A stretch of 63,205 nucleotides of DNA, from assembly GCF_036384435.1 (NCBI RefSeq), contig NZ_DASVMI010000112.1:1-63205 (forward strand), in the 5' to 3' direction. The notes under the pieces are model-generated. The model did no database searches. It was not told where the DNA came from and saw only the letters and a list, made by a program, of their open reading frames with translations. Both the position numbers and the translations under genes were made by a program. Origin of the DNA: GSA-30 sp036384435. GTDB lineage: Bacteria > Pseudomonadota > Gammaproteobacteria > Xanthomonadales > Rhodanobacteraceae. This document shows, piece by piece, positions 1 to 7,385 of this stretch (within the stretch, counting starts at the first letter, position 1; the number at the start of each line of letters is the position of its first letter).

Positions 1-290
1 AACTGGCCTTCGATCTCGCGGGTGAGATCGCCTTCCTTTCGCAGGTGCAGCGACTTGCGACGCAACTGGTCGATGGCGCGGCGTTTGGCGGTCGTCATCA
101 GCCAGGCCCCGGGTTGCTCGGGAATACCCGTGGTCGGCCACTGCTCGAGTGCAGTGACCATCGCGTCATGCGCCAGTTCCTCGGCCAAGCTGACGTCGCC
201 CGTCATGCGCGCGAGGGTGGCGATGAGCCGGGGCGATTCGATACGCCATAGCGCATCGAGGCTGCGATGGATGTCCGTCGATGCGCTCAT
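1..290 (-). CDS. ECF-type RNA polymerase sigma factor, partial (cut by left edge)
   Basis: The N-terminal 96 residues of a sigma-70 family ECF factor are present; the C-terminus lies outside the window. Region 2 is recognisable: a segment around LAEELAHDAMVTALEQW, then PGAWLMTTAKRRAIDQLRR, which is the usual sigma region 2.3-2.4 ending. Such factors direct core RNA polymerase to a small set of promoters. It follows the VOC gene by 68 bases on the same strand, and the YciI - VOC - sigma order is a recurrent arrangement for ECF factors whose DGPF/YciI partners are encoded beside them. The chosen start is the ATG read from 290. Its regulon is unknown. Confidence 0.85.
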   Translation of the reverse strand, partial: MSASTDIHRSLDALWRIESPRLIATLARMTGDVSLAEELAHDAMVTALEQWPTTGIPEQPGAWLMTTAKRRAIDQLRRKSLHLRKEGDLTREIEGQ

Positions 291-358
291 GGCGAACGAT
301 CACAGCAGGTCGCCATGGATGACGCAAGGCCATCCATGGCGACGCCAGGTCCACAGGG

Positions 359-775
359 TCAGGCTCGGGTATCGCAGTTGACCATCCACGACACGCCGTA
401 GCGATCATCGATCTGGCCATAGCGTTCGGACCAGGAGGTCTTGGCCAGGGGCATCGGGATGGCCGTGGCCTGCTCCGAGAGCGCGTCGAACAGCTTTTCG
501 GCCTGGGCCACGTCAGCGGTATTGATACAGATCGAGAAGCCTTTATAACCTTCGAACGTATAGGGGCCGCCAACGTCCGAACCCATCAGCAGGCAATCGC
601 CCACCTTCAGGCGCACATGGGCGACTCGCCTGCCGTTGATCTCGTCGATACCGGCGCATTCGGGCATGTCGGCGTAGCGGATCAGTGCCTCGATCTTGCC
701 GTCCAGGCAACGCGCATAGAACTGGAATGCTTCTTCGCAGTTGCCATCGAACATCACATAGCTGTTGACGATCAT
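359..775 (-). CDS. VOC family protein, PhnB-like
   Basis: A 138-residue protein of the vicinal oxygen chelate / glyoxalase-bleomycin resistance superfamily, PhnB-like branch. It opens with NSYVMFDGNCEEAFQFY and ends with YGVSWMVNC, both typical of this branch; the enzymatic activity is not established for the family. The start at 775 is preferred because AAGGAG lies six bases upstream. An in-frame ATG at 796 overlaps the stop of the upstream YciI gene (ATGA) and would add seven residues, so translational coupling is also possible. It sits in one minus-strand operon between YciI and the sigma factor. Confidence 0.85.
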   Translation of the reverse strand: MIVNSYVMFDGNCEEAFQFYARCLDGKIEALIRYADMPECAGIDEINGRRVAHVRLKVGDCLLMGSDVGGPYTFEGYKGFSICINTADVAQAEKLFDALSEQATAIPMPLAKTSWSERYGQIDDRYGVSWMVNCDTRA

Positions 776-792
776 GGTGGTCTCCTTCGTTG

Positions 793-1218
793 TCATGGCT
801 GGTTGGCGATCCGCGCGCGCAGGCGTAGTTCCCGTTCGCGCAGTTCCGGGGTGGATGCCGCGCCGAAGTCACCGGCCTCGTAGACCGGCCGAATCTCGAT
901 TTCTGGTTCGCCTTCAAGTGGGTGGGGGCAGCGCTTGACCCATTCGATGGCTTCCTCGAGGGAACTGGCCTGGATCAGCCAGAATCCAGCGATCAATTCC
1001 CTGATCTCGGCGAACGGCCCATCCAGGACGGTGCGCTGCGTTGCATGCAAGCGCACGCGTGCGCCCTGGGCGCTGGGCTTGAGACCTTCGGCGGCGAGTA
1101 GCACGCCAGCGCGCACAAGTTCCTCGTTGTACCGATTCATATCGGCCAACAAGGCCTGGCTTGGCAATACCCCGGCCTCGGTCCGGGCGTCGGCCTTGAT
1201 CATCAGCATGAAGCGCAT
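793..1218 (-). CDS. YciI family protein (DGPF domain)
   Basis: A 141-residue YCII-related protein. The signature LDGPFAE lies near residue 66, followed by GFWLIQASSLEEAIEW, both standard for the DGPF group. These small ferredoxin-like-fold proteins are repeatedly encoded next to ECF sigma factors, and are thought to modulate them or act in an associated stress response; the biochemical role is unknown. It is the first gene of the minus-strand operon, and its stop overlaps an in-frame ATG of the VOC gene. The C-terminus is rich in Arg and Glu. Confidence 0.88.
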   Translation of the reverse strand: MRFMLMIKADARTEAGVLPSQALLADMNRYNEELVRAGVLLAAEGLKPSAQGARVRLHATQRTVLDGPFAEIRELIAGFWLIQASSLEEAIEWVKRCPHPLEGEPEIEIRPVYEAGDFGAASTPELRERELRLRARIANQP

Positions 1219-1475
1219 GTCCTGTCCTCTGGATGGCGGTGGGAGCGAGCCTTTTGTGCCCGCCTCAAAGGGACGACGAACGGGGAGGGGCGAGATCGAC
1301 GAGGTCTGGCCAGCTTTTTGGTAGCCATGGGTCGATGCGGGCAGCGGCTCCAGGTTTTGTGATCAGGATGCACGACCGGGCGATTCCCAGGTGGCACGGC
1401 AGTTGCTGTCGCTTATAGTTCACCTTTGCCTATGGGGAGCCTCGTGGCTTTCCTCGACGATTTACCCTGGGACTC

Positions 1476-2090
1476 ATGGCGACACAGCGCAACGCACGAC
1501 CGTTTCAACAGATGGATCTTCTGGGTGGTTCCGGTGGTGAGCCCGCGCAGATTCATCGCCTGTTCTTCGCACTGGTGCCGGACGACGTGTTGCGCCAGCG
1601 CTTTGCCAGGGCTGCTGATGTACTGCGTGGCGACCAGACGATCCGCGCCCGTTGGGTAGTGCCGGCACGCTATCACGCCACCTTGCACTTTCTCGGTGAC
1701 TTCCCGCAGTGGCGGCAGGATGTCGCCGATGCGGCCAAAGCGGCGGCCGATAAGGTCGGTCCTCGCAGCTTCGACTGGACACTCGACTATCTGGCCGGCT
1801 TCCGGGGGCGGCAGCCGCCATGTGTGCTTCGCGGTACCGAGGTGCCGGTCGACCTGGTTCGCCTTTGGCAGGATTTGCGCGAGGCACTGATTCGTGCCGG
1901 AGCCGGCAGTCACATTGGGGGCGGCAATTTTACGCCGCATGTCACGCTCGGCTACAGCCATGGCACCGTTCCCGACATCGCACAGATCGAGCCGATACTT
2001 TGGCGCGTGAAGGGCTATGCATTGATCCACAGCATCGTCGGCGAACATGAGTACCGTGTGCTGGGCCGATGGGGCGCGATTGAGCAGTGA
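1476..2090 (+). CDS. thpR: RNA 2',3'-cyclic phosphodiesterase (LigT/ThpR family)
   Basis: A 204-residue 2H phosphoesterase. Both catalytic tetrapeptides of the family are visible, HATL at residues 67-70 and HVTL at 155-158, roughly 90 residues apart as expected. The family opens 2',3'-cyclic phosphates on RNA and can ligate tRNA halves in vitro. The N-terminus is about 20 residues longer than the core fold, so an internal start is possible. The gene stands alone, followed by a terminator-like hairpin. Confidence 0.9.
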   Translation: MATQRNARPFQQMDLLGGSGGEPAQIHRLFFALVPDDVLRQRFARAADVLRGDQTIRARWVVPARYHATLHFLGDFPQWRQDVADAAKAAADKVGPRSFDWTLDYLAGFRGRQPPCVLRGTEVPVDLVRLWQDLREALIRAGAGSHIGGGNFTPHVTLGYSHGTVPDIAQIEPILWRVKGYALIHSIVGEHEYRVLGRWGAIEQ

Positions 2091-2103
2091 GCTTGCCGTG
2101 TCC

Positions 2104-2130
2104 GAAAGGCCGTGCCATCGGCCTTTCTCT
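2104..2130 (+). terminator. Terminator-like hairpin after thpR
   Basis: The arms GAAAGGCC (2104-2111) and GGCCTTTC (2120-2127) pair perfectly around an 8-base loop. Only a short pyrimidine stretch follows, so termination strength is uncertain. The hairpin runs directly into the intergenic repeat at 2129. Confidence 0.5.
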
Positions 2131-2161
2131 CACTTCTCATTCCTGCTCTCTCACGCCTGAC
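2129..2161. repeat. Dispersed intergenic repeat, copy A (single arm)
   Basis: This 33-base stretch beginning CTCACTTCTC and ending CACGCCTGAC matches one arm of the element at 42453-42484 and the reverse complement of 42384-42415 with few differences. Only one arm is evident here, fused to the preceding hairpin. Confidence 0.6.
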
Positions 2162-2273
2162 AAAGACGTTGTCGACAAAATCCAGCATTCATTAAAGAAG
2201 TAAACGTTTCCGCTTCTGGCGGGCTTGTTGATGCAGGTGCACAATCGCGCTGAGACCATACCCGGAGTGTCTT

Positions 2274-3044
2274 ATGCGTTCTTCCCTGTTGTTCGCGCTG
2301 GCCTTCTCATGCCTGGCAGCGCCGCTTTACGCCCAGACACCCACGGCGCTCCCGCCCACCACGCCCTCTTCGTTGGCCGATGCGCTCAACGACCCGGCGC
2401 GTGGCACTGACCGAGCCGATGATGATCGGCGCAAGATCGCCGATATCATGGCTTTCGCGCAGGTCCGGCCTGGTCAGAAGATCATGGAGCTGATACCTGG
2501 CAAAGGGTATTTCACGCGCGTGTTCAGTGCCGTAGTGGGGGTGACCGGGCATGTGTACCTGGTATGGCCTGACGAATATGCCAAGGAAGATGCCGAGGGC
2601 CTCGCGGCATCGCGTAGCCTGCTGACCGATACGCACTATGGCAACGTCAGCGTATTGAACCAGCCGGCCGCTCAGTTGAGCAGTCCCGAACTGGTCGATC
2701 TCGTGTTCACCTCGCAAAACTACCACGATTATCCAGACCCCTTCATGGGCAAGGTCGACCTGGCCAAGTTCAATAAGCAGGTGTTTGCCGCGCTCAAGCC
2801 TGGTGGTCTGTTCGTGATCATTGATCATGCCGCGCCGGCAGGCTCGGGCATGCAAGATACCGATACGTTGCATCGCATCGATCCGGCGATCGTGCGCAAG
2901 CAAGTGGAAGCGGCTGGTTTCATCTTCGACGGCCAGAGCGGTGCGTTGCGTAATCTTGACGACAAGCACACTTTAAAGGTGTTCGATAAATCCATACGCG
3001 GTCATACCGATCAGTTCATTTATCGTTTCCGTAAGCCCGCCTGA
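2274..3044 (+). CDS. Exported class I SAM-dependent methyltransferase
   Basis: A 256-residue protein with a clear signal peptide: a hydrophobic stretch and cleavage near residues 18-20 (LYA/Q). The mature part carries a Rossmann methyltransferase core: IMELIPGKGYFTRVFSAVVG resembles motif I, DLVFTSQNYHD motif II, and LKPGGLFVIIDH the post-II strand. It resembles the predicted methyltransferases of COG4798. An export signal on an enzyme needing cytoplasmic SAM is odd but common to this group. The substrate is unknown. Confidence 0.82.
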   Translation: MRSSLLFALAFSCLAAPLYAQTPTALPPTTPSSLADALNDPARGTDRADDDRRKIADIMAFAQVRPGQKIMELIPGKGYFTRVFSAVVGVTGHVYLVWPDEYAKEDAEGLAASRSLLTDTHYGNVSVLNQPAAQLSSPELVDLVFTSQNYHDYPDPFMGKVDLAKFNKQVFAALKPGGLFVIIDHAAPAGSGMQDTDTLHRIDPAIVRKQVEAAGFIFDGQSGALRNLDDKHTLKVFDKSIRGHTDQFIYRFRKPA

Positions 3045-3099
3045 GGCGTCATGTCGCCGCCGGATCGCAGGAGCGGCGACTTTTCCAGGCCATGTATTC

Positions 3100-3315
3100 G
3101 TGACCCATGATCGTGCTGACAATCTGATTGGTGATCCCCGTCCGCTCGCGCCGGTCGAGCCTGATGCCGGCGATTGCTGCGGCGAGGGATGCGTACCTTG
3201 CATCTTCGATATTTACGAAGACGCGCTGGTCGCCTATCGCCGTGACCTGTCACGATGGCGGCGGCGCCACCCGGATCGCGAAGGAGCGCATGATGCCGGT
3301 ACTGGCAATCCTTGA
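3100..3315 (+). CDS. Small oxidoreductase-like domain protein
   Basis: A 71-residue protein with a GTG start. Residues 26-46 hold a cysteine-rich motif, DCCGEGCVPCIFDIYEDAL, which matches the short oxidoreductase-like N-terminal domain found alone in bacteria or fused to larger enzymes. The cysteine spacing (CC-x3-C-x2-C) suggests metal or cluster binding, but no activity is proven. The stop overlaps the longest reading frame of the LLM gene; with the start preferred for that gene the gap is 41 bases, so co-transcription is likely. Confidence 0.7.
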   Translation: MTHDRADNLIGDPRPLAPVEPDAGDCCGEGCVPCIFDIYEDALVAYRRDLSRWRRRHPDREGAHDAGTGNP

Positions 3316-3356
3316 GAAAGGCCCCATGTCGGGGTCCTCACGTTCGAGGACGTCGC

Positions 3357-4349
3357 ATGATTGCTTTTTCCGTACTGGACCTGGCCCCGATCACCGAGGG
3401 TAGCAACGCCACCGAGGCTTTTTCACGCAGCCTGGACCTGGCACGGCTGGCCGAACGTTTGGGTTACCGGCGTTACTGGCTGGCCGAGCACCACAACATG
3501 CCGGGTATAGCCAGCGCGGCGACATCGGTGCTGATCGGCTACATAGCAGGCGGCACTTCTTCGATCAGGGTCGGTGCCGGCGGCATCATGCTGCCCAATC
3601 ACTCGCCATTACAGGTGGCTGAGCAGTTTGGCACGCTTGCGTCGATCTACCCGGGACGTATCGATCTTGGGCTGGGACGCGCGCCCGGCACGGATCATGC
3701 GACGGCACGGGCCTTACGGCGCTATTTTGATAGCGCTGATCAGTTTCCCCAGGATGTAGGCGAGCTATTGGCGTATTTCGAACCCGCCACGCCCGGCCAG
3801 CCGGTGCGTGCGGTGCCTGGAGCTGGTGTGCAGGTGCCGGTCTGGCTGCTGGGGTCGAGCCTGTTCAGCGCCCGTCTGTCGGCGGCCCTGGGCCTGCCGT
3901 TTGCCTTTGCCTCGCATTTCGCACCGGATGCCATGGACGAAGCGTTAGCGATCTACCGCCGCGATTTTCGTCCCTCCCAGCGCCTGGCGCAGCCGCATGC
4001 GATGCTCGGCATCAACGTGGTTGCCGCGCAAAGCGACGCGCAGGCGCAGCGCCTGTTTACCACCCAGCAGCAGAGTTTCATCAACCTGCGTCGCGGAAAC
4101 CCTGGCCTGATTCCCGCGCCTATCGACGATATCGAGTCATATTGGACTCCGACCGAAAAGTTTGGTGTGGAGCATGCCCTGGCCTGCGCGGTCGTGGGTA
4201 GCGAAGCGACCGTGCGCGAGGGCTTGTCAGCGTTTATTTCGCGCCACCAACCGGATGAGTTGATGATCACGACCAATATATTCGACCACGCGGAGCGTTG
4301 CCGATCCTATGAGATCGCGGCGCGCGTGAGAGACGTGTTAGCCCAATGA
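3357..4349 (+). CDS. LLM class flavin-dependent oxidoreductase
   Basis: A 330-residue member of the bacterial luciferase-like monooxygenase superfamily, MsnO8-like. RRYWLAEHHNMPGIASAATSV near residue 40, IRVGAGGIMLPNHSPLQVAEQFGTL, and GRIDLGLGRAPGTD are standard for this group, which binds FMN in a TIM barrel. The start at 3357 has GAGGA upstream; a longer frame from 3312 would add 15 unconserved residues. It lies downstream of the small cysteine-rich protein, a possible partner. The substrate cannot be inferred. Confidence 0.9.
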   Translation: MIAFSVLDLAPITEGSNATEAFSRSLDLARLAERLGYRRYWLAEHHNMPGIASAATSVLIGYIAGGTSSIRVGAGGIMLPNHSPLQVAEQFGTLASIYPGRIDLGLGRAPGTDHATARALRRYFDSADQFPQDVGELLAYFEPATPGQPVRAVPGAGVQVPVWLLGSSLFSARLSAALGLPFAFASHFAPDAMDEALAIYRRDFRPSQRLAQPHAMLGINVVAAQSDAQAQRLFTTQQQSFINLRRGNPGLIPAPIDDIESYWTPTEKFGVEHALACAVVGSEATVREGLSAFISRHQPDELMITTNIFDHAERCRSYEIAARVRDVLAQ

Positions 4350-4697
4350 GATTCAATGGGCGAATGCCCTGATTCGTGAAGGATTTTATGGCTATCTCGT
4401 GATAGCTTTTAAAAGGAACGTTGGCCGGTTGGTATCCAGGGAGGATATCGACCGTAATCTGGCCTGATGAATAGCCAGCACTGGCTGGCCGGTTTAGGTT
4501 GCCACGTAGCTGAGCGGTCTCCACCATGATCGCCTCATTATGTTCTTGATGACCATCACAAGCATGGTGAATGCCGCGTCACATTGCTAAATGGGACCGG
4601 CAATTTTGCAATACTTCCTATAGTTGTATGCATTTTTTGCCTTTCATATCCATGTTTTGGAAGGGAGGGCGAGATCTTGGAAAGAAGCGTTTACGCC
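4350..4697. other. Intergenic region with one terminator-like hairpin
   Basis: There are 348 bases between the LLM gene and the next supported start. Apart from the hairpin at 4391-4410 I see no convincing gene. The reading frame of the next gene stays open back to 4584 but shows no family resemblance there. The sequence is more AT-rich than its surroundings around 4600-4700, consistent with promoter DNA. Confidence 0.4.
4391..4410 (+). terminator. Rho-independent terminator-like hairpin
   Basis: GCTATC (4391-4396) and GATAGC (4401-4406) form a 6-bp stem with a TCGT loop, followed by TTTT. It lies 42 bases after the LLM oxidoreductase stop and would end that transcript. Confidence 0.55.
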
Positions 4698-4964
4698 ATG
4701 GAAGCATATATATACGAAGACCAGGCGCGGAAGGCCTGCAAGCTGCGTATCTCCGAAGCCCACGGGACACCCGGTGGTTGCTTTTATTGCAATGTGTCGT
4801 TCAAGCCGTTGATCGACGAGGAGGAGCAGGTCTTCGCCGATAGTGACGAGAAGGCCATCGCACTGTCGTTCAAGTTTCTTCGCCTGCTCGCGTTCGGCCT
4901 TCACGTGGAGGACGAGCACGGCAACCCGGTGACCATCCAGGCGGCCGATGGACGCTATATGTAG
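4698..4964 (+). CDS. Conserved-looking hypothetical protein
   Basis: An 88-residue protein I do not recognise. Visible features are an acidic middle section, a CFYC pair near residue 30 (GGCFYCNVSF), and an alternating hydrophobic C-terminal half without membrane segments. The start at 4698 has GGAAAGAAG about 12 bases upstream; the frame is open back to 4584, but the extra part reads as a chance hydrophobic stretch. Its stop overlaps the converging HDOD gene by 10 bases. The protein looks soluble and cytoplasmic. Confidence 0.55.
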   Translation: MEAYIYEDQARKACKLRISEAHGTPGGCFYCNVSFKPLIDEEEQVFADSDEKAIALSFKFLRLLAFGLHVEDEHGNPVTIQAADGRYM

Positions 4965-5995
4965 ATCGGCTCCGGCGGCGCGAAGTGCCGATGCAGGTCC
5001 TGACGGCATCGGGCCAACTGGGGAGGGGTGAAGCGGCCGGCGCCTTCGTTTTCAATCACGATCTGGGGATCGATGAAGTGGCTTTCGCCCATCAGGGTGA
5101 TCATGGCTGACAGGTTGGCAGCATGGAGCACCTGGCTCATCGGCAGCGTGGCACTGCCGCGTTCGGCTAGTGCCTCAAGCACATGGGGAGGCAGGTCCCA
5201 ATAACGAGCCGCTTGCAGGGTGAGTTCAGAGGCAATGCGTGCCGCACTGGCGATGAATTGCGGGGTATAACTATTGAGTGAGCCGCTCAGCTCCTTATCC
5301 AGCGCGCGTGCCACCGCGCCAATGCCTGTATTGCTGACCAGGCCGGCCAAATGCGCTTCGAACGGATCACACAGGCCCTTGCTCAAATAAGCCGCTGCAT
5401 GTGCGCAGCGCTCGGCGTGATCCCACAGTCGCTGCCCGGCGACCTGGCCGAACATGCCAGCACTGGCCAGGAGGATGGGCTTCATGACGTGCATGGATAC
5501 GACCTGACGCAGCCCGACCTGTCCGAGCAGGACGATAGCGTGCTGGAGGCTGGTGATCGGCTGCACCGCGCGATACGCGACGCTGCCGATGACGCGCATC
5601 ACTTCGCCGACCAGCACCGGATCGCGGCCAATCAGCTCGGCCAGTTTGGCACCATTGATGTCGTCATTCTTCAGGGCACGCAACAACTGGGGCAACACAG
5701 TGGGCATGCGCGGCAGTGTGCGCACGTCGTAGCGGTCCCCGCCGCAGATGTCGTCCAGGCGCTGCAAGGCCTGTTGTTCCTGGGGGCTCGGTGCGACGTC
5801 GGCCGATGAGGGCAGGCTGAAGACGAAGCGAAAGAATTTGTCCTCGACGTAACTGGCCGATACGGCATCGGATGGCTCGCCAGGTTCGGTCACGGGGAGG
5901 GCCGGATGCGCGGTGACGGCGGTTGTTGGCCGTGGCCGCGCAGGCGTTGTCGCCTGCCTGCTTCCGAATAGACTTGCCCAGAACCCCATCGCCAC
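4955..5995 (-). CDS. HDOD domain-containing protein
   Basis: A 346-residue signalling protein. The central and C-terminal part is an HDOD domain: LPRMPTVLPQLLRALKND, ELIGRDPVLVGEVMRVIGS, ITSLQHAIVLLGQVGLRQVV and WDHAERCAHAAAYLSK follow the usual order. The HDOD fold resembles HD hydrolases but lacks the catalytic residues, so it is normally non-enzymatic, and it often works beside cyclic-di-GMP or two-component systems. The N-terminal 50 residues are Pro/Thr-rich linker. A second ATG two codons in (MGFW) may be the true start. Its role here is unknown. Confidence 0.87.
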   Translation of the reverse strand: MAMGFWASLFGSRQATTPARPRPTTAVTAHPALPVTEPGEPSDAVSASYVEDKFFRFVFSLPSSADVAPSPQEQQALQRLDDICGGDRYDVRTLPRMPTVLPQLLRALKNDDINGAKLAELIGRDPVLVGEVMRVIGSVAYRAVQPITSLQHAIVLLGQVGLRQVVSMHVMKPILLASAGMFGQVAGQRLWDHAERCAHAAAYLSKGLCDPFEAHLAGLVSNTGIGAVARALDKELSGSLNSYTPQFIASAARIASELTLQAARYWDLPPHVLEALAERGSATLPMSQVLHAANLSAMITLMGESHFIDPQIVIENEGAGRFTPPQLARCRQDLHRHFAPPEPIYI

Positions 5996-6049
5996 ACCCT
6001 CTTCAGTTCCCCGATGTATCGGCTGGAGCGCGAGAAAATGTAGGTTTCA

Positions 6050-7297
6050 TCACATTTTTGCGCTGCGTTGCAACAGCCACTGCGCAGCGCCCTGACCGGC
6101 CATCAGGCCACTGGCCAGGCAGGCCGTCAGCAGGTAACCGCCCGTGGGGGCCTCCCAGTCAAGCATTTCGCCAGCGCAAAAGACACCCGGCAAGCGGTCC
6201 AACATAAGTTGCGCGTCCTGTGCCTCCAGCCGAATGCCGCCTGCGCTGCTGATCGTTTCGGCCAGCGGGCGCGGTTGCAACAGGCGCAAGGGCAGGCGCT
6301 TGATCGTTGCCGCCAGTTGCCCAGCGTCGCCGAGCCGGGATTTTTCCAGCACTTCATGCAATAGCGCCGCTTTGGCACCATCGATGCCCGCCTGGCGGCG
6401 CAAGTGCTCGGCAAGGCTGCGCTTGGCACGCGGCCGTGACAGGTCGCCAGTCAGACGTTCCTGTGATCGATCCGGTGCCAGGTCCAGCATCAGCATGGCA
6501 TGGCCATCGCGGGCGATACGATCGCGCAGGTCCGGAGCAAGGGTATAGATCAGGCTGCCTTCGATGCCGGTCGCTGTGATGACACACTCGCCCTGGCGTG
6601 CATGCGCCATGCCGTGGAGATCCTGCCAGTGGGCAACAACCGGCTTGAGCGGCGAGCCGGCATATCGGCCGGACAAGTAAGTGCTCCAGCCGATGTCAAA
6701 ACCACAATTGGCTGGCTTGAGCGGGGTCATGTCCACGCCACGTTCGGCCAGCCAGGGCTGCCACGCGCCATCGGAACCCAGTTGCGGCCAACTGCCGCCG
6801 CCGAGTGCGAGCACCGTGGCATCGGCGGCGATGGCCTGTTCGCCTTCGGGCGTGATCATGCGCAGCCGGTCCTGGCTGTCCCAGCCAACCCAGCGATGAT
6901 GCACATGAAAGCGAACCCCCTGTTCGCGCAGGCGATGCACCCAACTGCGAAGCAAGGGCGCGGCTTTCATATCCGCAGGAAACACGCGTCCGGAACTGCC
7001 CACGAAGGTGTCGATGCCCAGTCCATGCACCCAGGCACGCAGGGCGTCGGCATCGAAGTGCTCCAGCCACCGGGCGATCTCCCGCGCACGAGGACCGTAA
7101 CGCCTGATGAAATCGGGCTTGGGCTCACCGTGGGTGATGTTCATGCCGCCCTTGCCGGCCAGCAGGAATTTTCTTCCCACGGAGCCTTTACCCTCGAATA
7201 TGTCCACCTGCACGCCTGCCGCGCACGCTGCTTCGGCAGCCATCAGGCCGGCGGGACCTGCGCCGATCACGGCGAGCTTGGGGGGGATGACGGACAT
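6050..7297 (-). CDS. HI0933/BaiN-type NAD(P)/FAD-dependent oxidoreductase (TIGR03862-like)
   Basis: A 415-residue flavoprotein. The N-terminal dinucleotide-binding motif is VIGAGPAGLMAAEA, followed by GKGGMNITHGE and, near the C-terminus, LPGVFCAGEMLDWEAPTGGYLL, which places it in the HI0933 group (TIGR03862 subtype). The substrate is unknown for this subtype. The start at 7297 begins just before the FAD motif; an in-frame GTG at 7324 would add nine residues. A paralogue of the other subtype lies at 26133-27347. Confidence 0.88.
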   Translation of the reverse strand: MSVIPPKLAVIGAGPAGLMAAEAACAAGVQVDIFEGKGSVGRKFLLAGKGGMNITHGEPKPDFIRRYGPRAREIARWLEHFDADALRAWVHGLGIDTFVGSSGRVFPADMKAAPLLRSWVHRLREQGVRFHVHHRWVGWDSQDRLRMITPEGEQAIAADATVLALGGGSWPQLGSDGAWQPWLAERGVDMTPLKPANCGFDIGWSTYLSGRYAGSPLKPVVAHWQDLHGMAHARQGECVITATGIEGSLIYTLAPDLRDRIARDGHAMLMLDLAPDRSQERLTGDLSRPRAKRSLAEHLRRQAGIDGAKAALLHEVLEKSRLGDAGQLAATIKRLPLRLLQPRPLAETISSAGGIRLEAQDAQLMLDRLPGVFCAGEMLDWEAPTGGYLLTACLASGLMAGQGAAQWLLQRSAKM

Positions 7298-7385
7298 GAA
7301 GGGTACGATGGGTCGCTGGGCCACCGATTATCGCGCTTGCCAGTCCATCAGGCGAGGCGGTTAACGGGCGCCCCGCCTGATGCCA

